Below, piece after piece: positions 1 through 5,304 of a stretch of 5,304 bases of DNA (the stretch's first letter is position 1; each line of letters opens with the position of its first letter). The notes beneath the pieces were generated by a model, which was given only the letters and a program-made list of their open reading frames with translations, did not search any database and had not been told where the DNA came from. Origin of the DNA: Polyangiaceae bacterium (GTDB lineage Bacteria > Myxococcota_A > Polyangia > Polyangiales > Polyangiaceae); the NCBI GenBank assembly GCA_025934595.1, contig JAICXU010000299.1:1-5304 (forward strand), written 5' to 3'. The position numbers were made by a program, and so were the translations under genes.

Positions 1-1769
1 AAGAGCGCGTCGGCGCACACGATGTTCTGGTCCAAATTATCTAACGGTAGGGACGGATCGACCTCGAGCTCCATCTGCTTGTTGAGATCGGCCGCGAGCT
101 CGCGTCGCTCCTCGAACGCGATCTTCTTCGCGATGTTGAGCGTCACCTTCGCGAGCTCGACGGCAAAGGGATTGATGTCGATGCCGAAGAAATTGGACGT
201 CCGGATAGCCGCGCCCCACGCGACCTTGGCTTGGGAAGACGGGAACTCACGAATGCGCGCGAGCAATTCGGTGTCGAGGCGATAGAGCTCGCGGAACGCG
301 ACGTAGAGAAAATTTCCACTGCCACACGCCGGATCCAACACTCGAAAATTGAAGAGCGCCTCTCTCACATCGAAGAGCTCGCCCATCGTCTTCGCGCCGC
401 GAATGCGCTGGCGCCACGGCTCGACGATCGTCGGACCGACGACGCGCATGATGTCCTCGTGTGCGGTGTAGTGCACGCCGCCTTTGTGGCGCTCGGCGTC
501 GCTCATGATTCCCTGAAAAACGCTGCCGAAGATGTGCGGATCGACGTACCTCCAATTCGCCTCCGACGCCTTCGTGAGCGCGGCGAGCTGCGCGTCGCCG
601 AGCGGCAGCGTCACCGGATTCGTGAAGAGACCGCCGTTGAAAAACGGAACCGCGCGCTCGCCGGGAACGTCGCGTGTGCTCATCAAGCGGAAGAGATCGC
701 GGAGCCGCTTCTCGATGTCGCCGTTTTTCGCGCCGTCGTAGAGCAGCATCGTGAAATATTCCTGCGGCAAGAGCCCGATGTCCTCCGCGAACATCGTGAG
801 GATGCATTGCAGCGTGAACTGCACGACCTCGCGCTCGCGGTCTGCGTGATGCTCTTTGAGGCTCCGATAGAGACGCGCGACGAGCTCGGCGACCTCGCGC
901 GAGACCTTCGACACGTTGATGATCTTCGGCGTCGTTCCCGGAACCCAATCGGGCGAGAGGAACGGAAACGCCTCGCTGTACTTGGGCAAATCATCGAGCG
1001 GAATCGAAAGCCGCGGCGCCGCGCGATCGCGACCGAGGTCGTAGAGCTGAAGATCGCGCTGATTCGTCAAGACGACGTATTGCGGAACCGGATCGAGCTG
1101 AAGGCAGACGTGGAGCAAATCCTTCCACGCGAAATCGAGCATGACGTCGTGCTTGACGACCTCGACGAGCACGCGCCGTTCTTTCCAAAAGAGCGCTACG
1201 TTTCGCGTGACGCGCTCGCCATTCTCGACGAGCGAGAGCGCGGTCGGCGACGACGTGCCCGGCGGCGCGCCGTTCGGCCACTCGAAGCATTTGAGGAGGC
1301 GCGTGACGAACTCCTTCGGCGCATCCGGCCCGCGATATCCGCCGGCGACGTCGAGCACGAATCGACGAAGCGCAGATTTCAGAGAGCCCGCGCTGCGAAT
1401 GCTCATCGGAGGCGGAGTGCTGCTCGACGAAGATGGCGTCACCGGCGACGACGATGATGATGAGGTCGGCGGCGAGGCGCCCGTTTCCTCTTCGCCGAGC
1501 AGTCGATCGACGAGCGTCGCCTTTTCGCGACCGCCGGCATCGAGATCGAGCGCAGCGCATGCGGCTTGGAGCTCGCCACGCTTCATCATGTCGAGCACGC
1601 GACGAAAGTCGAGCGAGCGCTTTCGTACGATCGCGTCGACATGTGCGTCGCTCGATCGCCGGTCGGCGACCTCGAGCTCGAACTCGCCCGTGATGTCGGC
1701 CAAGCGCTCGCGCGTCAACTGCTCGAGAATCGTGCGGCGTTCGCGTGGCGAGAGGCGACCTTGAGGCAT
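1..1769 (-). CDS. MmeI/type IIL-like DNA methyltransferase with SAP domain, N-terminal part (runs off the left edge)
   Basis: The frame is open without a stop from ATG 1767-1769 to the window edge, giving about 589 residues. Residues 58-91 resemble a SAP DNA-binding helix pair (MKRGELQAAC, then GG and K, then LVDRLL). A Ser/Pro-rich linker spans 98-121. Residues 137-270 align with the MmeI-type N-terminal nuclease domain (VALFW, VLVEVVK, QYVVLTN, LQLYDL), but the catalytic Asp position is Ala192 and the EXK is E203-V-V-K206. A helical domain follows, then GGVHYTAHEDI near 430-440, motif I DPACGSGNFL at 479-488, and FFGIDINPF at 527-535. Motif IV (NPPY/F) and the target-recognition domain would lie past position 1. 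This family methylates adenine in DNA and is usually fused to its own endonuclease. Here the role may be modification only, as an orphan enzyme or as part of a larger defence system. The ATG has no clear Shine-Dalgarno, and an in-frame GTG lies 20 codons upstream. Family is confident; function is inferred. Confidence 0.9.
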   Translation of the reverse strand, partial: MPQGRLSPRERRTILEQLTRERLADITGEFELEVADRRSSDAHVDAIVRKRSLDFRRVLDMMKRGELQAACAALDLDAGGREKATLVDRLLGEEETGASPPTSSSSSSPVTPSSSSSTPPPMSIRSAGSLKSALRRFVLDVAGGYRGPDAPKEFVTRLLKCFEWPNGAPPGTSSPTALSLVENGERVTRNVALFWKERRVLVEVVKHDVMLDFAWKDLLHVCLQLDPVPQYVVLTNQRDLQLYDLGRDRAAPRLSIPLDDLPKYSEAFPFLSPDWVPGTTPKIINVSKVSREVAELVARLYRSLKEHHADREREVVQFTLQCILTMFAEDIGLLPQEYFTMLLYDGAKNGDIEKRLRDLFRLMSTRDVPGERAVPFFNGGLFTNPVTLPLGDAQLAALTKASEANWRYVDPHIFGSVFQGIMSDAERHKGGVHYTAHEDIMRVVGPTIVEPWRQRIRGAKTMGELFDVREALFNFRVLDPACGSGNFLYVAFRELYRLDTELLARIREFPSSQAKVAWGAAIRTSNFFGIDINPFAVELAKVTLNIAKKIAFEERRELAADLNKQMELEVDPSLPLDNLDQNIVCADAL

Positions 1770-1799
1770 GACAGCTGCGTGAGCATAGCGGCGAGGATG

Positions 1800-1814
1800 A
1801 CTTGTGAGACAAGT
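1800..1814. promoter_or_regulatory. Palindrome in the divergent intergenic region, possible operator
   Basis: ACTTGT-GAG-ACAAGT is a perfect 6-bp inverted repeat with a 3-base centre. It lies 31 bases upstream of the methyltransferase ATG and about 100 bases upstream of the DUF6585 start. The position suits a repressor or a controller protein acting on one or both divergent genes, but no regulator gene is visible and no convincing -35/-10 pair was found. Arms this short arise by chance in a window of this size. Confidence 0.25.
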
Positions 1815-1877
1815 TGATTCCTGGTCCACTGATTGCGACCCTCCATGGACGACAAAGACGACACGCAGCGGCACAAG

Positions 1878-1902
1878 CCCGCTTGAGGCGGAGCGAAGCG
1901 GG
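1878..1902 (+). promoter_or_regulatory. Leader hairpin overlapping the ribosome binding site of the DUF6585-like gene
   Basis: CCCGCTT (1878-1884) pairs perfectly with AAGCGGG (1896-1902) around an 11-base loop. The right arm runs into GGGAGG (1901-1906), the best Shine-Dalgarno for the GTG start at 1917 with a 10-base spacer. A formed hairpin would cover the first two bases of that site. A short in-frame ORF of 13 codons (1845-1886, MDDKDDTQRHKPA) ends inside the left arm and loop. It could be a leader peptide, a lost N-terminus, or chance. Confidence 0.3.
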
Positions 1903-1916
1903 GAGGCGGCGCAAAC

Positions 1917-2551
1917 GTGCCCACGGGATTCGAGTCGTTGACGAGCCTCGGACCGGTCCGCGCCGTCTTCGAAGACGAAGGCGTCCAGATCTTGCCGAAT
2001 TTCGGAACGCCGGTGCCGTCCGTGCTCGTGCGCTATCACGATGGATTCGCCTACCGGGTGCAGGCGATGTTGGCGCGCAACAGGAAGGACATCCACATCT
2101 GGCGATGGGATGAAGTCGCGACGATCGAGTCGAACATTTGGCGCCGCCGAGGCCAATACGGAAGCTCGTATGCGGTCGCCGAGTACACGCTGACCAAACG
2201 CGCCGGCGAGAAAGTCGTGCTGAACGACACAATGAAGGAATCAGGAGGCATCGCGCACATCAAGGAAGCGGTCTTTGCGTTGCTCGAGCCGCCGCTCGCC
2301 AAGCGGTACGAGGCCGGCGAAGCGCTGACGTTCGGTCCGGTGACGATCCATCGTCAGAGCGGGCTGGAATTGGACCAAAAAAACACGCCTGGGACGTCGT
2401 CCAGAATGTCGACGTGAAGAACGGCCGGTTCAAGATCACGCTGAACGATCGCGAGCACCAGGAGGTGCGCGTTTCGAAGATTCCGAACATCGAATTGCTC
2501 TGCCAGATGATCGGCCTGAACCTCAACTCGGACGAGCTTCAGTACGTCTAA
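1917..2551 (+). CDS. DUF6585-like protein, frame interrupted at an A7 run
   Basis: Translation starts at GTG 1917 behind GGGAGG (1901-1906). The first frame gives about 155 family-like residues (LTSLGPVRAVFEDEG, DIHIWRWDEV, then LTFGPVTIHR near 137-146). It then turns into unrelated sequence and stops at 2415-2417. The family-like sequence resumes in the -1 frame from 2384 (HAWDVVQNVDVKNGR, VRVSKIPNIE) and ends at TAA 2549-2551. The joined product is about 211 residues. The two halves look like the repeated beta-rich units of DUF6585, each with a W-containing strand that leads into a D/E-V segment. The role of DUF6585 is not known to me, and no signal peptide or membrane segment is visible. 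The break is one missing A, a programmed -1 shift, or a true mutation. No neighbour on the same strand suggests an operon. Confidence 0.75.
2378..2404 (+). other. Slippery heptamer A AAA AAC with a downstream stem-loop
   Basis: In the gene's frame the codons are CAA AAA AAC (2376-2384), so 2378-2384 reads A AAA AAC in the X XXY YYZ phase needed for -1 slippage. Slippage here joins exactly the two family-like halves of the DUF6585-like protein. Four bases downstream, CTGGGAC (2389-2395) can pair with GTCCAG (2399-2404) as a 6-bp stem with one bulged G and a 3-base loop. No strong Shine-Dalgarno-like stimulator is seen upstream. A one-base homopolymer error would look the same. Confidence 0.4.
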
Positions 2552-2808
2552 GCACCGGACGAGCGAGCGACCTCATCGAAAAGTGCGCGCAGGACTCCGT
2601 CCTTCGGATGCGACTTCAATCGCCGTGAAAGCTAGGACGTGAACAAAAGCAGAACCCGGTAGCCGGCCGCGAGCGCCGGGGCGGCGAGGATCAGGGTGAG
2701 AAAGAGCTATTTGAAATCGAGCCCCGGCTTCACTGGCGCGAGCTCGATTCCAGCGATCGGAGAGAGACCGCGGCGGAGCAGGCTCGTGACTTTTCCTTTC
2801 ACATCCAT
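2548..2808 (-). pseudogene. Relic of a small membrane protein gene, interrupted by two in-frame TAG codons
   Basis: One minus-strand frame reads protein-like over its whole length. From ATG 2806-2808 it gives MDVKGKVTSLLRRGL and continues to VKPGLDFK, then TAG (2707-2709). Next comes a hydrophobic helix (LFLTLILAAPALAAGY, VLLLF) with about 88% G/C at third positions, then TAG (2632-2634). Last is a charged amphipathic tail (RRLKSHPKDGVLRALFDEV) ending at TAG 2548-2550. The final stop overlaps the TAA of the convergent DUF6585-like gene. I do not recognise the family. The layout suggests a single-pass membrane protein with short soluble ends. The stops most likely mark decay. Amber recoding is unlikely, because the lipoprotein gene at 3000 ends naturally in TAG. 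The first segment has only about 67% G/C at third positions, so its coding status is weaker. Confidence 0.35.
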
Positions 2809-2828
2809 CGGAACGCAACGGCCATCTT

Positions 2829-2953
2829 CGATTCGCGATCGGACAGATCTCGCGCGGCTTCATCGCCATCGGACAGGTCGCGGTCGGCCGCTCGTCGGAG
2901 TCGCCGCGTTGTGGTGGTACGTCTTCGCCGTGATCGACATGCCGAGCAACTAG
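2829..2953 (+). pseudogene. C-terminal relic of an Ile-Gly-Gln repeat membrane protein
   Basis: Positions 2832-2888 encode FAIGQISRGFIAIGQVAVG with about 89% G/C at third positions. This is the short I-G-Q/x-x-G repeat seen in many myxobacterial membrane-associated proteins (family recollection, function unknown). At about 2888 the sense shifts by one base into another frame. That frame gives PLVGVAALWWYVFAVIDMPSN, again with almost all G/C third positions, and stops at TAG 2951-2953. No start codon or N-terminal half is recognisable, and the frame has a stop at 2787-2789 upstream. The fragment is most simply the tail of a gene whose front was deleted, plus one indel. Reading on the other strand gives only Arg/Pro-rich shadows. 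Confidence 0.4.
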
Positions 2954-2999
2954 ACGCGAAAAGTCCGCGGCACTGGGCGCCGGTCAGTCCCCGCCTCGC

Positions 3000-3950
3000 C
3001 TACTCGTACATCACGTACTCCGGCACCGGCGATAGGCTCATTACCTCTTTCGGTCCCATGAGCCTGCCGCCGATCTGGACGTCCTCGTCGAAGAAGAGCT
3101 TGAAGCCGGGATGCACGTCCGGCGCGAGATGCGCGACGAGAGAATGGTAGGTCACGATCTTCGCGCCGGTGTAGCCGCGACCGTCCACGCTCTTGATGAG
3201 CACGACGCCGGGATGCGCCACGATCGCCGCTTCGTCTTTCAGCACGTAGACGTTCACTTGATGAAAGACGAGCGCCTTCTCGGGCAAATCGTACTTCTCT
3301 ACCAAGTCCGAAAGATACGCGCCGACGTCGTTGATGACGCCGCCCGTCGTGCGCCCGTACACCTCGCCCGGTTTTTGATCAGGCTTCCACATCGCCCATT
3401 CCGGATCGAGAGCGACGCCGACGTCGGGCTCTTTCAGCCATTTCTCGTACGCCTTCACCTCGGTCAGAAAATCCGAATGACCGGGCTGGATGTTGAGGAG
3501 CAGGATGCCCTTGTCCGCGCGCGCTGCCTTCAAGTAGTCGTCGACGACCGAATCGGGAACGCGTCGCCGCCACGTATTGTCCTTCTCCGGCGCGGCCATC
3601 ACGATGCTGGCGATCAGCTCGAACACCGGCATGACCTCGCGGTCGCCGCCGTAGCTCGCGGCGAGCTTCATCATCTCCTTCGTGCGCGCGGCGAGATCTC
3701 CTCGCATCGCACCGAGCGCCGGCGCGCCCGGCGTCCCGCAGTATCCGACGAGACGATACCGCGGAAAGAGCGTACGATCGCCGCGCGGCAACATCGGACG
3801 GGGCGCGGCGGAAGGCTGGCTCACATGCGCGACCTCCACCGACGGTGATCGAGGCGCGGGGACGGCGGCGGCGCAGCCTGCGAGGACGATGACCGTGATC
3901 GCGACGAAGAACGAACGGAGCGTCCTTGGACAGAGGAGCACGTCTCGCAT
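3000..3950 (-). CDS. Putative lipoprotein, TIM-barrel-like hypothetical family
   Basis: The ATG at 3948-3950 is preferred over one 31 codons upstream. It starts a proper lipoprotein signal (MRDVLLCPRTLRSFFVAI, lipobox LAGC at 23-26) and has AAGGA 10 bases upstream. The mature part follows a Pro/Ser-rich tether (about 27-60). Conserved-looking blocks in order are YCGTPG (70-75), VMPVFELIAS (about 106-115), LNIQPG (152-157), GVALDPEW (178-185), FHQ (229-231), SVDGRG (254-259) and KLFFDED (284-290), and it ends VPEYVMYE. Strands ending in acidic or His/Gln residues suggest an alpha/beta barrel like glycoside hydrolases. I recall a similar layout in uncharacterised actinobacterial lipoproteins. 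E184 of DPEW is the obvious candidate active residue, but no substrate is known. At 316 residues it looks full length. The nearest upstream gene is 94 bases away on the same strand, so co-transcription is possible. Confidence 0.85.
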   Translation of the reverse strand: MRDVLLCPRTLRSFFVAITVIVLAGCAAAVPAPRSPSVEVAHVSQPSAAPRPMLPRGDRTLFPRYRLVGYCGTPGAPALGAMRGDLAARTKEMMKLAASYGGDREVMPVFELIASIVMAAPEKDNTWRRRVPDSVVDDYLKAARADKGILLLNIQPGHSDFLTEVKAYEKWLKEPDVGVALDPEWAMWKPDQKPGEVYGRTTGGVINDVGAYLSDLVEKYDLPEKALVFHQVNVYVLKDEAAIVAHPGVVLIKSVDGRGYTGAKIVTYHSLVAHLAPDVHPGFKLFFDEDVQIGGRLMGPKEVMSLSPVPEYVMYE

Positions 3951-4044
3951 GCTGCCAAGATCCTTGCGCCACGCCAAGAAAAGCTGCGTTGATAGTAGCG
4001 CAAGTAGCCGGTGAGCCGCCGCGACCGCGGTCGACGACCACACA

Positions 4045-4719
4045 TCAAGGGGCTACGCACCTCGCGCCGCCGTCGGCGACGACGCACGTCGCGTCAGCGC
4101 GGTTCAATTGCACCGTGCAGTCGTAAGACTCTGTCCACGTTCGAATGTCCGAAGGAAAGAGACCCTTCGGGATGTCCGTGCCCGGAGGCGGCACGAACGC
4201 CGTGTCACATAGCCAGAGCTCCGTTCCGCGGCACTCCGTGGGGGACGGTTGTGTGAAGGGATCGCACAGCGTGCTTCCGGCCGGAGCACACGCGCTCTTC
4301 GTCATCGGGCCATCGCTCGATTGCTGCTGCTGCTCCACGCAGACCGCGCCGAACGCGCTGCAGTCGAACGTGTTCCCCGCGACCGTCGAGAGACACGCGA
4401 CCATCGTGACCGCGTCGCGACAGGCGGAGCTCGTGACGACGCCGTTGCGTGGCGCACAAGGGTCGACGGGAGCCGCGTCGACCACGGCGCTGTCCTGAGA
4501 AACCGCGCCATCGCCATCGCCATCGCCATCGCTTGCGTCCGGCGCGTCCGGCCCGCACACGCTCCCCAGCGCGCGGCAGCTTCCCAAGCAGCAATATTCG
4601 GACGCTCCACAGGCAGGATCGCACTCGGCGTCGGAGGTCGACCGGCAGGCGGCGAACGACGTCGGCGCCACAAAGCAGAACGTCAGAATCATCGACAGGC
4701 GGAGTATCGGCTTCCTCAC
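4045..4719 (-). CDS. Cys-rich exported protein with Asp/Gly linker
   Basis: I prefer the GTG at 4717-4719, preceded by AAGG 4 bases upstream. It begins a compact export signal (MRKPILRLSMILTFCFVAP, then TSFAAC), and a TTG 12 codons earlier adds only a polar stretch. Cys25 follows FAA, so this is either a weak lipobox or a signal peptidase I site. The mature protein has a small N-terminal module with seven Cys (25-55, including CDPACG and YCCLGSC). Next is an acidic linker with (DG)4 at 64-71, then a C-terminal module with twelve Cys (88-221) that are probably paired in disulfides. QQQQ and DPFTQPSPTECRG lie in the second module. This style (short Cys knot, Asp/Ala/Pro linker, Cys-rich tail) is common in secreted myxobacterial proteins of unknown function. 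The protein likely sits in the outer membrane or outside the cell. The GTG start falls inside the open frame of the zinc-ribbon relic upstream. Confidence 0.85.
   Translation of the reverse strand: MRKPILRLSMILTFCFVAPTSFAACRSTSDAECDPACGASEYCCLGSCRALGSVCGPDAPDASDGDGDGDGAVSQDSAVVDAAPVDPCAPRNGVVTSSACRDAVTMVACLSTVAGNTFDCSAFGAVCVEQQQQSSDGPMTKSACAPAGSTLCDPFTQPSPTECRGTELWLCDTAFVPPPGTDIPKGLFPSDIRTWTESYDCTVQLNRADATCVVADGGARCVAP
4507..4530. repeat. Hexanucleotide tandem repeat (GCCATC)4
   Basis: Four perfect copies lie inside the Cys-rich protein gene. On the coding strand they read GATGGC, giving Asp-Gly four times in the linker. Gain or loss of units keeps the reading frame and would only change linker length. 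Asp-Gly runs can also bind calcium loosely, but there is no defined calcium-binding motif here. Confidence 0.8.
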
Positions 4720-4751
4720 GGAGCCTTGGTGGCGGGACGCAGAGGGACCAT

Positions 4752-4975
4752 TCAAAAGACGCTTGCCGATCCTCGCGCACGGCGAGGAACACCTGGAGCA
4801 CGCCGGCGTAGAGGTGCTTGGGCGGCGGAAAGGTCTCGTGACCCGCGCCGCATGCGGGGCAGTGGAACGTGCTGTCGGTTCCGTCCGTGATCTCCGACGT
4901 CACGTCCAGAACCGCGCCGCAGTCGCAAATCGGCGGGTGGTTCTTGTTGCGGGCACGAGCGTTCTGTCGTCGCCG
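4752..4975 (-). pseudogene. Zinc-ribbon protein fragment without its own start or stop
   Basis: The fragment reads RARNKNHPPICDCG, then LDVTSEITDGTDSTFHCPACG, then GHETFPPPKHLYAGVLQVF and LAVREDR. CDC (4919-4927) and CPAC (4850-4861) give CXC...CX2C, a likely four-Cys zinc site in a small ribbon. No start codon is found in this frame near the ribbon; upstream the frame is Arg-rich shadow. Downstream, the frame stays open to 4205 through the Cys-rich gene, where it is clearly a shadow. The neighbouring frame stops at 4752-4754, which could be the original end if another indel is present. I do not recognise the exact family. The left boundary is approximate. Confidence 0.45.
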
Positions 4976-5163
4976 AGGAATTCGTCGATGAAATCGAGCT
5001 GGCGTGCGCGCAGACGAAGGGCAACTTGTGCGAGCGTTGGGCGTTGCTCGCCTGCCCAAAGCCGGACACGATTCTCTTTCACCTGCAACATCAACCGGCG
5101 CGAGGTTTTGCGCGCTTCCGTGTCACCCCTCGGGCAGTACGCGAGAAACGAAGCGAAACGCAG
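4900..5163 (-). pseudogene. N-terminal fragment of a phosphoribosyltransferase-like protein, CTG at the start position
   Basis: The frame reads RFASFLAYCPRGDTEARKTS, then RRLMLQVKENRVR, ALRLRAR, and FLGDDRTLVPATRTT. This resembles the N-terminus of uncharacterised phosphoribosyltransferase-like proteins, which run roughly F-x-S-F-L-x-Y-x-PRG, then SR...K..R, then TLVPxPRS. Family members as I recall them begin MRFASF; here the codon at the Met position is CTG (5161-5163), one base after the TGA of the preceding gene. No Shine-Dalgarno is evident, and the first in-frame ATG is 5089-5091. After TLVPATRTT the frame becomes a shadow of the zinc ribbon and stops at TGA 4900-4902. The nucleotide-binding PRPP loop and the rest of the enzyme are missing, so the fragment cannot be active as read. 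The similarity is recalled, not computed. Confidence 0.4.
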
Positions 5164-5164
5164 C

Positions 5165-5304
5165 TCAGAATGCGACGGCTTCACGGATCTCGTCGGTGGG
5201 GAGCACGAGAGCGAGATCTTCCGTCGTCGACAGAACGAGCGCACCGTAATCGAGCATCTTCTGTGGCCACTCGAGCTTCGACTCGACGATGGATTTGAGC
5301 ACGA
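5165..5304 (-). CDS. C-terminal end of an unrecognised protein (starts beyond the right edge)
   Basis: The last 45 residues (LKSIVESKLEWPQKMLDYGA, LVLSTTEDLALVLP, TDEIREAVAF) are followed by TGA 5165-5167. The sequence is protein-like, with alternating charged helix and beta-strand character and no Arg/Pro-rich shadow bias, and the opposite strand shows only shadow. There is no signal or membrane segment in the visible part. It ends one base before the CTG of the phosphoribosyltransferase-like fragment, so the two were probably once an operon. I cannot assign a family. Confidence 0.7.
   Translation of the reverse strand, partial: VLKSIVESKLEWPQKMLDYGALVLSTTEDLALVLPTDEIREAVAF

Noticed and set aside
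231..1457. Long plus-strand open frame of 408 codons
   Set aside because: It is rich in Arg/Glu/Asp and ends in an Arg run. It lies antisense to the methyltransferase frame, which has recognisable domains and motif I.
991..2232. Minus-strand open frame of 413 codons
   Set aside because: It has an Arg/Ser-rich composition with no domain. It overlaps the methyltransferase in another frame and covers the divergent gap and the DUF6585-like gene.
2632..2709. Amber (TAG) recoding, for example pyrrolysine, in the minus-strand relic
   Set aside because: The lipoprotein gene at 3000-3002 ends naturally in TAG, and no suppressor tRNA or related enzyme is in the window. Decay is simpler.
2940..2999. 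Rho-independent terminator after the lipoprotein gene
   Set aside because: There are GC-rich partial pairings but no clean stem followed by a T run on the transcribed strand.
3111..3848. Plus-strand open frame of 245 codons
   Set aside because: It is a His/Arg-rich shadow of the lipoprotein gene, which has a lipobox and conserved blocks on the minus strand.
4205..5059. Minus-strand open frame of 284 codons as one complete gene
   Set aside because: Only the part at about 4755-4975 looks like protein (zinc ribbon). The front is Arg/Pro-rich, and the back is a shadow of the Cys-rich exported gene.
1..5304. CRISPR array, tRNA, rRNA, insertion sequence or attachment site
   Set aside because: No regularly spaced direct repeats, cloverleaf, rRNA-like sequence, transposase or terminal inverted repeats were seen on either strand.

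Overview
The window is GC-rich with a strong G/C preference at codon third positions. Its proteins (a Cys-rich secreted protein with an Asp/Gly linker, a DUF6585-like protein, and an Ile-Gly-Gln repeat fragment) suggest Myxococcota, perhaps Polyangia. That assignment is inference from protein style. There is no marker gene and no RNA gene.

Layout. Positions 1-1769 (minus) hold the N-terminal ~589 residues of a large MmeI/type IIL-like adenine DNA methyltransferase that runs off the left edge. It starts with a SAP-like DNA-binding module and a Ser/Pro linker. These are followed by a nuclease-like domain whose catalytic residues look lost, a helical domain, and the start of the methyltransferase domain with an intact motif I. 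A divergent 147-base gap (1770-1916) contains a small palindrome and a hairpin. A DUF6585-like gene (1917-2551, plus) follows. Its frame breaks at an A7 run that forms an A AAA AAC heptamer.

Positions 2552-2999 hold no intact gene but carry two coding relics. One is a minus-strand frame punctuated by in-frame TAGs. The other is a plus-strand Ile-Gly-Gln repeat/membrane fragment with one frameshift. Three minus-strand genes or relics follow to the right: a lipoprotein of a TIM-barrel-like family (3000-3950), a Cys-rich exported protein (4045-4719), and a zinc-ribbon fragment (about 4752-4975). The zinc-ribbon fragment is joined out of frame to the N-terminus of a phosphoribosyltransferase-like protein (about 4900-5163). 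The window ends in the C-terminus of an unrecognised gene (5165-5304).

The genes do not form one clear pathway. The best candidate for an undescribed activity is the SAP-fused, apparently cleavage-dead methyltransferase, whose partners would lie beyond position 1. Several interrupted frames could reflect gene decay or uncorrected single-base assembly errors, and this choice affects much of the reading.
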